Below are positions 46,130 through 58,054 of a stretch of DNA of 64,000 bases, in pieces. The stretch is from Pseudorasbora parva (taxonomy: Eukaryota; Chordata; Actinopteri; Cypriniformes; Gobionidae): contig NC_090178.1 in NCBI RefSeq assembly GCF_024679245.1, forward strand, positions 1,379,353 to 1,443,352. The letters are read 5' to 3'. The notes beneath the pieces are model-generated. The model was given only the letters and a program-made list of their open reading frames with translations. It had not been told where the DNA came from and searched no databases. The first letter of the stretch is position 1, and each line of letters starts with the position of its first letter. Position numbers and translations under genes: made by a program.

Positions 46130-47310
46130 AGGATTAGTTCACTTCAAAATTAGCATTTCCTGATAGTTTCCTCACCCCGTCTCATCCAAGATGTTCATGT
46201 CTGTCTGTCTTTCTTCATTTATTTATTTTTTCCAAAACATTCCAGGGTTTTTCTCCACATAATGGACTTCAATGCACTGTAAAAAAAATTGTTGTTTTTT
46301 GTTGGTTTAACTTTAAAAAGTAAGTAACCTGGTTGCCTTAATTTTGAGTTTATTTAAATAAAATATTTGAGTTGATACAATGAAGGAAATTTGTTTAATA
46401 AATAGAAACTCAAAATATTATTGTGTCTGAACCACATAATTTTTTGTTATAAATCATGAAAATTGCACAATTTGGCTGCGTCATCAAAAATAAAACACAC
46501 ACAATTACCCAATATGCTTACAAAATCTTTTAAAATCTTTTGATAAAGGTTGTCGAATGTCGAATCTCAAAAAAATGTTCATTGTATTAACTCAACATTT
46601 TAATGTCAATGAACTCAAAGTTTTGAGGCAACCAGGTTACTTATTTTCTTAATAATTTTTTACAGTGTGTGAACCAACGGCTGAAGGTCCAAATCACTGC
46701 AGTTTCAGAGGAAGAGCTTCAGATACCAATCCCAGAGGAATAAAACCATCTCACATTTTTAGGAAAAAATTAAAATTTATATACTTTTAACCTCAAATGT
46801 TTGACTCCGGTGTCGATCTTCTTCACGGCGTATGATGTCATCACGTCGGAAAGGTCACATGACGCAGGTGGAAGTGCCGACCCAGTGTTAAAACGAACGT
46901 GCAAAGACTAATCAAACGCCTTTACACAAATAAAGGAGAAACAAAGATGGCGGACGATTTTGGAGTTTTTCGGCACTTCCACCTGCGTCACGTGACCTTT
47001 CCGACATGATGTCACGCCGTGAAGAACAACAACACAGAAGTCGTGCATTTGAGGGTAAACGTATATAAATGTTTATTTGTGTTGTAAATGTGAGATGGTT
47101 TGTCTGGATCAGACTCTATTATAGTCTCTGAAGCTCTTGAATTGATTTGGACCTTCAGTCGTTTGGTTCCCATTGAAGGCCATTATGAGGAGAAAAATCC
47201 TGGAATGTTTTCCTCAAAACACATAATTTATTTTCCAGTGAAGACAGAAACACATGAACATCTTGGATGAGATGGAGGTGAGGAAACTATCGGGAAATCA
47301 TTCTGAAGCA
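46130..47310. mobile_element. Imperfect palindromic MITE carrying an AACCTGGTTGCC-class copy
   Basis: TCATCCAAGATGTTCATGTC at about 46183 is mirrored by a CATGAACATCTTGGATGA near 47253, and GGAAAGGTCACATGACGCAG (46848) by CTGCGTCACGTGACCTTTCC (46983). The left half is displaced by the MITE at 46275-46667. Confidence 0.8.
46275..46667. mobile_element. AACCTGGTTGCC-class MITE (nested)
   Basis: Ends CACTGTAAAAAAAATTG and TTTTTTACAGTG; contains TAAGTAACCTGGTTGCCTTA and its mirror. Inserted in the left arm of the MITE at 46130-47310. Confidence 0.87.
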
Positions 47311-47346
47311 TTATCAGTGTATTTAAAGTGTTTGGGAGTTTTCACT

Positions 47347-47706
47347 GCATTGTAAAAAAAAACGTGTTGGTTTAACTTAAAAAAGTGAGTAACCTGGTTG
47401 CCTTAATTTTGAGTTTATTGAACTTAAAAATTTGAGTTGATACAATGAAGGAAATTTGTTTAATAAATAGAAACTCACATTATTGTGTCTAAACCACATT
47501 AAAAATGTGATAAATCATGAAAATAGCACAATTTGGCTGCGTCATCAGAAAAAAAACACACATTTACCCAATATGCTTACAAAATCTTTTAATAATATTT
47601 AAAAAAAAGTTGTCAAATCTCAAAAAATGTATTAACATTTAATTTCAATGAACTCAAAATTTTAAGACAACCAGGAAACTTTTTATCTAAATAATTTTGT
47701 ACAGTG
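47347..47706. mobile_element. AACCTGGTTGCC-class MITE
   Basis: Ends CATTGTAAAAAAAAACG and TTTGTACAGTG; a second copy of the class within 1.1 kb and in the same orientation as the nested one. Confidence 0.85.
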
Positions 47707-48720
47707 TGTGAACTAAAGTAAGTAAACCTTATAATAAATTGTGGCATTAAGAAGCTAATATTCATATTGATGACTCTGAGTTGAAATATAGCGCTTCCTA
47801 TGACATCCCGAGGCTCTCCAACTCTCACACTCATCTTATGGGCCATTTTTCCTGCAGTGCCGTATGACAGCTTTGAGGAATGCATGGTGTGTTTCCATCG
47901 GAGGCGGATGCTCACTGCGCTCTCGTTTCCCGCTGTAGCCATAGGCCTTCTCTCCGCAAGGACAGATGCAGAAGTTGTTGAACATGACCGTTCTTGTGAA
48001 TGTGAAATGCTGACGGCTCTGGCGCTGAATAATTGATCAGATGTGTTTTATTCATGTTATGTTTTTTTTTCCTCTCCACTTGGAAAATTTCAGAATCTTC
48101 ATGAATTATTTACGAGTGCACAAAAATCGTCTGCATCATTTCGGTCCGGCATTCAGATTTGCTCATGAAATATTATGGAACAAAATGATTAGCTAGACTG
48201 GAAATAATTAATTTTAAAGGCTAAATTACAGGGTCTTTTAAAGTATGCTTTAGCAGTAGAGGTCCTCAAACAACGATTTTGGAACATATTTTGACAGACA
48301 GTCTGATTTGTAACTAATTTGCATAATGTCCGCCCTCTGGTCGTGATTGGCTGAGCAGTGTCTCGTAGCCCCGCCCTCTCTCGCTGTAGTCGTCTCTGAG
48401 ACTGGAAGAGTTTGGTTGGTGTTCTTCATGTGGACGAGATGTTTTTTTCTTCTGAGATTGAGACGGTCAAACCCACGCCATTGTCACTGTTCGTATCACT
48501 GAGATTCAGATATGATAATGAGCGCTTGCTTTCTGACCAATCACAGCAGAGCAGCTCTCAGAGAGGCGGGGCTTCGATAAACGGAATCTTCAAACGAAAC
48601 GTTTCAGACACTGTAAGAAATGAGCTGATGTGCACTAATAGACACTATTTCCACTTTTCAAATATGTTCTTCCATTTTATTGAAAATAAACACATTTCCG
48701 ATCTGATATATGATGAGAAA
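47707..48720. other. Intronic stretch, candidate single-copy DNA then repeat
   Basis: 47760-48060 looks single-copy; a 78-codon frame there lacks any family signature. From about 48225 the text (TGATTGGCTGAGCAGTGTC, AGAGGCGGGGCTTCG) resembles a dispersed repeat with CCAAT-like motifs; related text is seen at 56690-56770. Confidence 0.4.
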
Positions 48721-48734
48721 AGAAAGTACATCGA

Positions 48735-48830
48735 GTTCGGCAAAAGGCGGATTCGAACCGCAGGTTGAATTGCGTTAAAACATAGTGCTGCGCATCTTAC
48801 CCCTACACTATCACGACTGATCGAGAATGA
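48735..48830 (-). other. tRNA-like sequence on the minus strand, degenerate
   Basis: Read on the minus strand it contains TAGTGTAGGGGTAAGATGC, reminiscent of a D-arm/A box, and TGCGGTTCGAATCCGC, an excellent T-arm/B box with a 5-bp stem. The acceptor stem cannot be closed and the spacing between boxes is too long for an ordinary tRNA. It may be a decayed tRNA or a tRNA-derived SINE head. Confidence 0.4.
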
Positions 48831-48835
48831 TGGCG

Positions 48836-49524
48836 TGTTCCCGCCTTTACAGAATGAACATGCGCTTGCAATTGAAATCTCAACGTTACCTGCGTCCTGA
48901 TGGATGAGTTCTCTCCCGCGATAATTCGATATTTTTTTAGGATTTTTTTTCCTTTTTATATAACTTTGCATCGCTGCTGTTTCTCTGCTGTTTCTCTATC
49001 ACACAACTGCAAACTATAAGCTAAGTGAATAGGTAAACACACTTCATCAAGTCAGAGGCGCGAGCATGTCACACATGAGACACAGCTGTCAATCAAACTC
49101 ATCAAGCATTATGCAAAAACCATACACTGTAAAAAACACATTTTATTTATTTCAGTATTTGAGATGTTATAATAAGTTTGTAGTTACGTTAAAATAATTT
49201 AAAGAACCATTATTTAACAAATATTATTATATTTGTATAATAAAAGTGGGCGGGGCCTGTGCCCGTCAGGCCCACCCCTTGGCTACGCCCCTGTGGACGC
49301 ATGTAAAAACTAAATTAAAAACCATTAAAATAGCATAATATGGCACTTCAGAGCAGCGTTCGATTACTTGCAACTCAAGTTTGTGATTTTAAAACCTTGG
49401 AGAATCATTTTTAAAAATACCTTTTCACAGAGAAATCTAAATCAATGCATTTTAAATGTAGTAATTAAAAATAGCTCTCTGAACGTTATGAAATCAGTAG
49501 CTATCAAGGACTATAAAGGTTGCT
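48836..49524. other. Intronic stretch, no gene seen
   Basis: Includes a GGGCGGGGCC...GGCTACGCCCCTG text at 49249-49292 that resembles a lone hAT-type end like that at 9571-9580. Otherwise AT-rich and non-coding. Confidence 0.4.
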
Positions 49525-50411
49525 ACACTGTAAAAAAATATTGTTGGTGTAACTTAAAAAAGTAAGTAACCTGGTTGCCTTACAATTTTTAATTTCAATG
49601 AACTCGAAAATTTAAGTTGATACAATTAAGGAAACTGGTTTAATAAATAGAAACTCAAAATAGTTTTGTATCTGAACCCCATAAAAAAAATTGCCTTCAA
49701 ATTTTGAGTTAATGCAATGAATATTTTTGAGAATCGACAATCTTTATTCTAATAATATTAAAAGATTTTATAAGCATATTGGAATTGTGTATTTTATTTG
49801 TGATAACACAGTGAAATGTCAAATTGTGCTATTTTTATGATTTATCACATTTTTTATGGGGTTCAAATATAATATTTTGAGTTTCTATTTATTAAACCAA
49901 TTTCCTTCATTGTATCAACTTTTTTTATTGAATTAAATTCAAAATTTTAAGGCAACCAGGTTACTTACTTTTTTAAAGCCACACTGTGTAACTTTTTTAG
50001 TTTATTCTTAGCTTAGTTCTTTTTAAAAATATGTGCTCATTAATGTATATTTACTTCTTTCACGTAATAAAGTATTCTGGTAAGTTTATAATATGCCGTT
50101 GAAAACACATACGGGTGAGGGGTTCGAATGCCGGTCGCCATGTTGCTCCTCCATCTTGAAAGTACAGTAGCCAAAGAGGGACATACCCGTAAATTCAAGC
50201 TTCGCCTTTGGCGTTTTAACACTCGATGGCAGCGTGTCGAATGTGAAGAGGGGGATTGCCATGTTAATCTTGGACTACATCGGCCACCGTAGGAGTTAAA
50301 ACGAAATCAGAAACTGATATTCACTGGATGGTCATAAACCTTTACACCGCTAGATGGGGAAATCTCACACAGTGGAGCTTTAAGTTAAACCAACAATATT
50401 TTTTTACAGTG
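49525..50411. mobile_element. AACCTGGTTGCC-class MITE split by a TTAA element
   Basis: Left end ACACTGTAAAAAAATATTG, right end AATATTTTTTTACAGTG. The sequence is interrupted after CAGGTTACTTACTTTT at 49973 and resumes with AGTTAAACCAACAATA at 50384. Confidence 0.88.
49973..50383. mobile_element. 411-bp TTAA-bounded MITE (nested)
   Basis: Ends TTAAAGCCACACTGTGTAAC and CTCACACAGTGGAGCTTTAA pair as inverted repeats with small differences; TTAA at both edges is the target duplication. It splits a recognisable MITE, which fixes both boundaries. Confidence 0.85.
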
Positions 50412-50690
50412 CATAATCTGATTGGCGAGAGCTCTTTGCGAAGGAACGTGGACACGGTTAGCTTACCTTGGGTTTACACACATTAACACAGCTAATCATC
50501 TTAAACCAATCCCAATCCTTTATGAGGCTTCTTCTTCATTGGGCTCTGAGGAAGAAAACGACACACAGCTGATGTTCAGATGCACTTTTTAGTTGGTCGT
50601 GACTTTAGAAATCAAATTTTCCTGACATATCTCTGTGCTTTTAAAACATCCTGCAAATTATATCTTAAAACAGTGGTGCTCAAACCTTTT

Positions 50691-50955
50691 GGTAACACTT
50701 TATTTTAAGGTTCAGTTATTAACTAGTGTCTTATGATCATGCATATTACTATGATATTGTCTGTTTATTAGCACTTATAAAGCTCATATTAATGCCTTAT
50801 TCTGCATGAGCTTATTCTACATCCCTTAATCCGACCCAATACCTAAACTTAAACGCTACAAAAACTACCTTACTAACTATTAATAAGCAGTAAATTAGGA
50901 GTTTATTGAGGATTTATTAATAGTGAACATGTGTTCCTCATACTAAAGTTTTACC
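50691..50955. mobile_element. GGTAACACTTTA-class MITE, copy 1
   Basis: Begins GGTAACACTTTATTTTAAGG and ends ATACTAAAGTTTTACC. Nearly the same sequence at 54380-54639, so both belong to one family. Non-coding. Confidence 0.8.
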
Positions 50956-51508
50956 TATAAAAAAATGTGTGGTGCCCCAAATCAAATCATTTCACTAAGG
51001 GACTGATTTTTTTTTAAAACTGAAATTAAGCATTTTAAACATTTTGAAATTAAGATCGTGTTGCTGATCAGGCACATGAAGCGCACATATGCTTTAACTT
51101 AGAGAGTTTTTTACTTATACTTTTATAATGGCTATTATTGCACCATTACATTTAACAAAAAGAGACTGGGTTGTCTTTTTTTAAATGTCATATTTAATTT
51201 TATTGCAGTGATAATGAAATGAATACATACTTATTGTCTCTAAACCACATATTAATGTGTTTGATATTTAGTTTTTAATGTAAATGAGGCATGGTTGTTT
51301 TATATTTGGTTTGTTATAAATATACATGCAGTGAAGATGATAAATATGCGTTGCCTGAACCACATTTGTGTGGCTATTAAGGTTTAATATTTTTGTAATG
51401 AAAATGATAATAGGCAGAGTGGTGTTTAATGACATATTACGTTTTATTGTAGCCTAAAATATATGCCTCATCATATTTTTATCATTATTATATACTTTTT
51501 CCTCATCT
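50956..51508. other. AT-rich intronic stretch, nothing recognised
   Basis: Poly-T and AT-rich text, no frames or repeats that can be supported. Confidence 0.4.
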
Positions 51509-51919
51509 ACACTGCAAAAAAGGCTGTTCTTACTCAGTATTTTTGTCTTCAAGTCCAAACATCTAACAATTCTTAAAACAAGAAGTATTTACTAGACAAG
51601 CAAAAGTAATTGTCTTGCTTTGGGAAAATAACTCAAAATGAAGAGAGTTTCTGCTTAAAATAAGATAAATAATCTGCCAATGGGGTGAGAAAAATAATCT
51701 TAATTCAAACAGAAAACAAGATTATTTTTCTCACCCCATTGGCAGATTATTTATCTTATTTTAAGCAAAAACTCTCTTCATTTTGAGTTATTTTCCCCAA
51801 AACAAGACAATATTTTTTTACTTGTCTAGTAAATGTTTCTTAATGTAAGAACTTTTTGACATTTTTTGACTAGAAACAAGACAAAAATGCTAAATAAGAA
51901 AAGCTTTTTTTGCAGTGTA
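51509..51919. mobile_element. CTGCAAAAAA-class foldback MITE, copy 4
   Basis: Ends ACACTGCAAAAAAGGC and GCTTTTTTTGCAGTGT with mirrored CTGCCAATGGGGTGAG centre. In the opposite orientation to copy 2, judged from the central loop. Confidence 0.88.
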
Positions 51920-52800
51920 CTGCTTTTCTCTTGACTTTTATAAACCAATCCATCTTTTTTTATGTCAATGCAAAAACGTCCTGTTTTGATATTGCGTGAT
52001 CTGTGACGTGGGCTGAGGTATCGTTCGTTGGACCTTTACCTGTCCAGACCATGGCTGGAATGTGAAAGCCTAGCGAATGCAGAAACCAGATCAAGCAGTA
52101 ATTAGTAATGGTCCAGCTCTCGGCTCCTGCTAGTCAAACACAGTGCGTTCAGAATCTCACCGGACTGGCCGACTCTGGTTAAATAAGGCGGAAGTAATCC
52201 TCTCCCCATTTTCCCCTGCCTATTATGTGGGAAATCCAGCCTTTATCTGTCATAATAACAAGGAAGTTGTGATTGTCCCGATTCAGCGACTGAAAACACC
52301 AGCCGTGCAAAACCTCACGAGTCTATTCTGACCTTCTTTGTACCACTGAATAAAATCGTGAGCTTTATGTTAGGCTTTTCTTTAATTGACGATCTGATCT
52401 CATTTCATTCTCATTTCTGCATTTGGCAGACGCTTTTATCCAAAGCGACTTACATTGCATTTAAGGTACACATTTTACATTTGGTCCATTCTTGATCTCT
52501 GATCTTACATATTAATATCAAAGTTCCACAAATTATAATTTATAATCTCTATTTTTCAGCATTATTATTTTATTGTTTTATTGATGTCATATTCATGTAC
52601 TTGCACTTAAATGCTTAAAAAAAGTGTTTTATTTTCTAATCAGAGGAACCGTCTTGATTGTCAGGAAGATTCAAAATGTAATGCAAAAGGTGAAAAAATA
52701 GTAAAGTTAAAATTAAATGTATTTATTTTATTACATTAATACAATTGAAAATATTTTTTAGTACAATTGGATTTAAAAAATAAATAAATACATTTGATGA
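51920..52800. other. Intronic stretch with candidate conserved segment and LINE tail
   Basis: 51940-52340 shows no repeats by eye. 52423-52470 (TTTGGCAGACGCTTTTATCC, AAAGCGACTTACATT) is a minus-strand L2/SINE 3' tail, the reverse complement of the tail at 35110-35140. The remainder is AT-rich. Confidence 0.45.
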
Positions 52801-52804
52801 AATT

Positions 52805-53074
52805 TAATGATGATGGAAGGTGGATGGATAGATGGATGGATGGACTTAAGAAAAGATGCACTTATGATGGATGGATGGATGGATGGATGGATGGATGGAT
52901 GGATGGATGGATGAATGAATGAATGAATGAATGAATGAATGAGGCATTTATATAGTGCTTTCAAATGTACAACTGTACACCCAAAGCGCTTCACACTCAT
53001 GTCAGGGGTCTCTCCTCAACCACCATGGATGGATGGATGGATGGATGGATGGATGGATGGATGGACGGATGGAC

Positions 53075-53140
<66 letters not shown>

Positions 53141-53895
53141 ATGGACCGATGGATGGATGGACGGATGGATAGTTGGATGGATGGAAGGATGGATGGATGG
53201 ACTTAAGAAAATATGCACTTATGATGGATGGATGGATGGATGGATGGATGGACGGATTGATAGATGGATAGATGGATGAATGGATGGATGGATGGATGGA
53301 TGGATGGATGGATGGATGGATGGATTGATAGATGGATGAATGGAAGGTGGATGGATGGATGGATGGATGGATGGACGGATTGATAGATGGATGAATGGAA
53401 AGTGGATGGATGGATGGATGGATGGACGGATTGATAGATGGATGGATGGATGGATGGATGGATGGAAGGATGGATGGATGGAAGGATGGAAGGATGGAAG
53501 GAAGGAAGGAAGGAAGGAAGGATGGAAGGATGGATGGAAGGATGGAAGGAAGGAAGGAAGAAAGGAAGAAAGGAAGGAAGGATGGAAGGAAGGAAGGAAG
53601 GAAGGAAGGAAGGAAGGAAGGAAGGAAGGAAGGAAGGAAGGAAGGATGAATGGATGGAAGGAAGGAAGGAAGGAAGGAAGGAAGGAAGGAAGGAAGGAAG
53701 GAAGGAAGGAAGGAAGGAAGGAAGGAAGGATGGATGGAAGGAAGGAAGGAAGGAAGGAAGGAAGGAAGGAAGGATGGATGGATGGATGGATGGAAGGGAA
53801 GGAAGGATGGATGGATGGAAGGAAGGAAGGAAGGAAGGAAGGAAGGAAGGAAGGAAGGAAGGAAGGAAGGAAGGAAGGAAGGAAGGAAGGAAGGA
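52805..53895 (+). repeat. GGAT then GGAA microsatellite, about 1 kb
   Basis: 52805-52930 and 53027-53465 are mainly GGAT/GGAC units; from about 53465 the array becomes GGAA/GGAT mixtures and finally nearly pure GGAA (53820-53895). A ~30-base non-microsatellite word (GGACTTAAGAAAA.ATGCACTTATGATGG) occurs at about 52842 and 53199, showing internal duplication. Long frames on both strands (to 294 codons) are artefacts. Confidence 0.95.
52940..53026 (+). repeat. Fragment of the TTTATATAGCGCTTT repeat inside the array
   Basis: GGCATTTATATAGTGCTTTC and CTCCTCAACCACCATGG match the repeat at 24330-24690. The GGAT array continues directly after it, so the array may have grown from this repeat's ATGG end. 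Confidence 0.65.
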
Positions 53896-53912
53896 CACAA
53901 GTAAATTCAGGT

Positions 53913-54287
53913 ACACTGTAAAAAATTATTTAGAAAATAAGTAACCTGGTTGCCTTAATTTTGAGTTCATTGAAATTAAAATGTTGAGTTACTACAATGA
54001 ACATTTTTTGAGATTTGACAACCTTTATTAAAATATTATTAAAAGATTTTGTAAGCGTATTGGGTAATTGTGTGTCTTTAATTTGTGATGACGCAGCCAA
54101 ATTGTGCTATTTTCATGATTTATAACATTTTTATGTGGTTCAGATACAATAAAGTTTCTATTTATTAAACAAATTTCCTTCATTGTATCAACTCAAATTT
54201 TAATTTCAAACAAATTCAAAATTTTAAGGCAACCAGGTTACTCACTTTAAGTTAAACCAACAAAAAACAACATTTTTTTTACATTGT
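53913..54287. mobile_element. AACCTGGTTGCC-class MITE
   Basis: Ends ACACTGTAAAAAATTATT and CATTTTTTTTACATTGTG; subterminal GTAACCTGGTTGCC and its mirror present. Directly abuts the microsatellite. Confidence 0.87.
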
Positions 54288-54379
54288 GGCTCCACATTAG
54301 GAAGAGTTGAAGACGGTCACGCATATACGAGCTGCAAATCATGATATAAAAAGGGGGTCATTAGATTCATTCATCATCA

Positions 54380-54639
54380 TAAGGTTCATTTATATTAACT
54401 AGTGTCTTATGATCATGCATATTACTATGATATTGTCTGTTTATGAGCACTGATAAAGCTCATATTAATGCCTTATTCTGCATGAGCTTATTCTACATCC
54501 CTTAATCCGACCCAATACCTAAACTTAAACGCTACTAAAACTACCGTACTAACTATTAATAAGCAGTAAATTAGGAGTTTATTGAGGGAGAAGTCGGAGT
54601 TAATAGTGAATATGTGTTCCCTATACTGAAGTATTACCA
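54380..54639. mobile_element. GGTAACACTTTA-class MITE, copy 2
   Basis: Same interior as 50691-50955 (AACTAGTGTCTTATGATCAT, CATTAATCC-like text); the left terminus is missing. A short insertion GGAGAAGTCGGAG interrupts it near 54590. Confidence 0.8.
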
Positions 54640-55086
54640 AAAGTGTAATTTCTTTTCCACTGAAGGAAGAAAGACATGCACTAACTATCAGGAAATGTTC
54701 ATTTTAAACTGAACTGATGCTTTAACCCAACAATAGACTTGATTCTTGGACAATGAATGACCAACACCAGTAATCAGAAGTGATTTATTTTGTCCTGTTC
54801 CGTACAGATACTGTGTGTTGGCTCGCGTCTCGCCGCAGCTAATCCAGAGACGTGGATTAAACCTCTCTATAAATACATGTCAGGCTGTCCTCTCATCATA
54901 CGGCCAGCATGTGTTTTTCTCGTCTCTCCTTTGGCACCACTTCTTAATTAGAAGTGTGACGTGAGCTTTCGGTTTTACGGTGAGCATTTGATCCCTCGTG
55001 ACCGTGGCAGATAGTGTAGGCTGGCTGACCATTCAGGGATTTCATGCTGGATTTATGCCACTGTTTGTACTATAGCGTTAGTACAC
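54640..55086. other. Mostly single-copy intronic stretch
   Basis: No repeat by eye between about 54760 and 55080. Possible regulatory DNA in ext1 intron 1, untested. Confidence 0.35.
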
Positions 55087-55243
55087 ACTCAGGAAAAAGG
55101 TACAGTTCTGTCACCTAAGGTACAAAAGTGAAAAGGCACATCTTTGTCCCTTACTTACCCCTAAATTATACATATTAGTACCCTTTCGGGTTTGTACCTT
55201 AGGGTGCCGCCCCAGTGACAGCACTGTACCTTTTTTTCTGAGA
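55087..55243. mobile_element. 157-bp MITE, TCAGGAAAAAGGTAC ends
   Basis: Left CACTCAGGAAAAAGGTACAG pairs with right CTGTACCTTTTTTTCTGAG; middle contains GTACCTTAGG-type inverted motifs. Compact foldback element, no coding content. Confidence 0.8.
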
Positions 55244-55590
55244 CTTTTTTTCTTTGTTTCGAGTCCAAACATCTAAAAATTCCTAAAACAAGAAACATTT
55301 ACTGGACAAGCAAAAGTAATTGTCTTGTTTTGGGAAAAATGAACTCAAAATGGAGAGAGTTTTTGCTTAAAATAAGATAAATAATCTTAAAACAAAATTT
55401 TTCTCACCGCACTGGCATATTATTTATTTTATTTTAAGCAAAAACTCTCTTAATTCTGAGTTATTGTTTCCCAAAACAAGACAATCATTTTTTTCCTGTC
55501 TAGTAAATGTTTCTCAATGTCAGAATTTTTAGAAATTTTGACTAGAAAAAAGACAAAGATACTAAGTAAGGATAGTATTTTTTGCAGTGT
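55244..55590. mobile_element. CTGCAAAAAA-class foldback MITE, left-truncated copy 5
   Basis: The right half up to ATTTTTTGCAGTGT is kept; the left end is lost at the boundary with the MITE at 55087-55243, and the centre has decayed (TCACCGCACTGGCATAT). Confidence 0.75.
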
Positions 55591-55719
55591 GACCATCATT
55601 CCTGTTTTCTGTTGTTGTTTCTCCAGCACATTTATGTTGGGTTGCTCAGGACAGTTATTGATAAAGTTCCTCAAAGGCTCCTAATTTTGTTCTACAACAG
55701 GTTTACATTAGCCTTGAAA

Positions 55720-56170
55720 TCTAGACGCACCCTAGCGGCAGCAAATCTAATCTGCCCGCGAGTGTCGTCTAGCAACTCTCAATACACATCTGAGCTGTAA
55801 ACGCCAAACTCTGGTCGGGCCAATCACATCGTGTATAGAGTCGGTGGGCGGGGCCATAATGATGACGGCCGGGTTGCGCTCGTGCTTCTAGTAAACACAG
55901 AAACTGGTGAACGGCGGCGGTCTTTCGAATCAGCTTTGACCGGCACTCTGAAAGACTTGAGTTCAGCTTTTCTCTGAGAAAAGAACAAAGAACGGCACTG
56001 AAGTCATTCTGAAGAAGGGAAGATGTGTTCTGAGTTTAGCCGACCGGATACGGCGAATGTTTAATCAGTCAGCGAGCTCTGCTTCACCGTCGTTGCTCTG
56101 GTTGGTTGTAGCGCTATCCTATCGCGTGCAGAGGGAGTTTGACAGACAGCCGTTTATCCGCCCCTCAGAT
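55720..56170. repeat. Dispersed repeat, empty-site partner of 29060-30325
   Basis: Reverse complement of the flanks at 29060-29239 and 30084-30325. It runs uninterrupted through CAGCTTTTCTCTGAGAAAAG, where the other copy has an 844-bp insertion. Confidence 0.85.
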
Positions 56171-56313
56171 TGAGCCGTCAATGGGGAGTTTCCAGACCAA
56201 ACATCTTGATGTGGATCCGGCTTGTCAGGCTAGGTTTACATGCATCAGATGTCAAAAAACACTTGAGTTTTCTCATGATGTTTCTCAGAGTGTCTGAAAT
56301 GGCTCAAAGACTC

Positions 56314-56678
56314 ACACTACAAAATATCTAAAAATTCATACATTAAGAAAAATTTACTAGACAAGTAACAATTATTGTTTTATTTTGTAAAAAATAACTC
56401 TAAATGAAGAGAGTTTTTGCTTAAAATAAGATAAATAATCTGCCAATGGGGTGAGAAAAATAATCTTGTTTTCTGTTTGAATTAAGATTATTTTTCTCAC
56501 CCCATTGGCAGATCATTTATCTTATTTTAAGCAAAAACTCTCTTCATTTTGAGTTATTTTTCCCCAAAACAAGACAATTACTTTTGCTTGTCTAGTAAAT
56601 ACTTCTTGTTTTAGGAATTTTTAGATGTTTAAATTAGAAACAAGACAAAAATACTAAGAAGAGCATTTTTTGCAGTGC
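56314..56678. mobile_element. CTGCAAAAAA-class foldback MITE, copy 6
   Basis: Left end decayed (ACACTACAAAATAT), right end CATTTTTTGCAGTG; centre identical to copy 2 (CTGTTTGAATTAAGATT). Confidence 0.85.
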
Positions 56679-56823
56679 AATCTCTCTAAACCCCGCCTTT
56701 CCGAGAGCTGCTCTGCTCTGATTGGTCTACAACAACAGTGTTTGAGGGCGGGGCAAGGAATACATTGTTCACAGGCAGCCAATGAAAACCATAGGCTTGC
56801 ATTATGCAAATGTATTAAATTAC

Positions 56824-57644
56824 TAGGGCTGTTTCGAATGCCATTTTTTGAGCTTCGAAGCTTAGGTGGCAATCAATATCGAATATTCGAAGCTTCGGTG
56901 GGTGGGGCTAAATATATAATAATAGTGTCGGTTTGCATTTGTATCATCTTTCACGACTTCACGTTTCACTCTTCGGCATCGTAAATGTGTTGCGGCAGAC
57001 CCAGTGGAGTGCAGTGTTGCATTTGGTGCAATATGATCAGGTGGCACACATTCTTTAAATATTAATAAACATTTAATAATCTTTTAAATAGAACAGTTTC
57101 CGGTATGCATTACACGGGCAGGTTTATGCTCCGAAAACGGACAGTGCACAAGTGATACAAAACACAAAGTCTGTTGAGAGCAAGAACTTTAATAAGGTAT
57201 TAATAACGAACCTTTCTTTAAAACAAATGCATCCCAAAACAGAAATTAAATTAGTAACACACAGTGATTTCAATGAACTGTAATAAATAAAGAACACGGT
57301 AGCATGCTTATAAACAGTTGAATAAGAATAAATGAATTGTTTTTAAAATGACACAAAATGTAATATCTATTACAATTAGTTTTATTCTATATAAGGGATT
57401 TATTTTGTCTTATTCTGACTTTTTGTTAATTTAAATCTTTAAAATGCGCGATGCTTTTATTGAAAGCATGTTGCGGTTTTTTTTTAAATTTATTATTATT
57501 ATTTCAAGCATGAGTGAGAATGAGTCCGCGACAGAAGTCACGTGTTGAAAAAACAACAACGAATATTCGAATCTCAAAACTGAAAATCGAATGCCACCTC
57601 ACCGAACGAATATTCGAATATTCGATTATTCTAGTACAGCCCTA
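56824..57644. mobile_element. hAT-type element, 821 bp, TAGGGCTGT ends
   Basis: Ends TAGGGCTGTTTCGAAT and ATTCTAGTACAGCCCTA; flanking 8-base duplications TAAATTAC (56816-56823) and TACATTAC (57645-57652) differ at one base. Subterminal TCGAATATTCGAAGCTTCG and TTCGAATATTCGA repeats at both ends resemble transposase-binding arrays. No transposase frame. Confidence 0.85.
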
Positions 57645-57652
57645 TACATTAC

Positions 57653-58054
57653 ATAAGTTTATGTAAGGGAAAGTGAGACTTGATTCTTTCTTTTAGGAGA
57701 CAATAACTTTATTTGTCGGTTACTTTGATCTTTAAAACTTTCACTAAAACTATTAAAAAACATTTCTGTTTATTTAAATAATGCTGAGATTTAAATGAAA
57801 TAGTTCAAATTCTTTAGAAATATTGCCTTGGCAATAAACTTAAATAAGTTTAAGTTGAAGCAGTAAAATTATTAACCATAAATTCATACAGCTTTTATGT
57901 GAATTTTGCAGATTTACACTCGCTTTGAGGAAGTAGTTTTGTTTCATGAAACCCAAAGGTTAATTTATCTTAATCACTGTAAAAAGTGGCAACATGCTAT
58001 TGTTACCTTAATGAGGATTTTTTTTTTTTTACCTAATTCAGTGATGCTAAAAAA
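57653..58054. other. AT-rich intronic stretch, nothing recognised
   Basis: No supported gene or repeat boundary. Confidence 0.4.

Noticed and set aside
47800..48036. 78-codon frame MTSRGSPTLTLILWAIFPAV...
   Set aside because: No recognisable domain and no supporting splice sites; kept only as possible single-copy intronic DNA.
53016..53921. Frames of up to 294 codons rich in HPSI, FLPS and KEGR
   Set aside because: Translations of a GGAT/GGAA tandem array in every frame; not coding.
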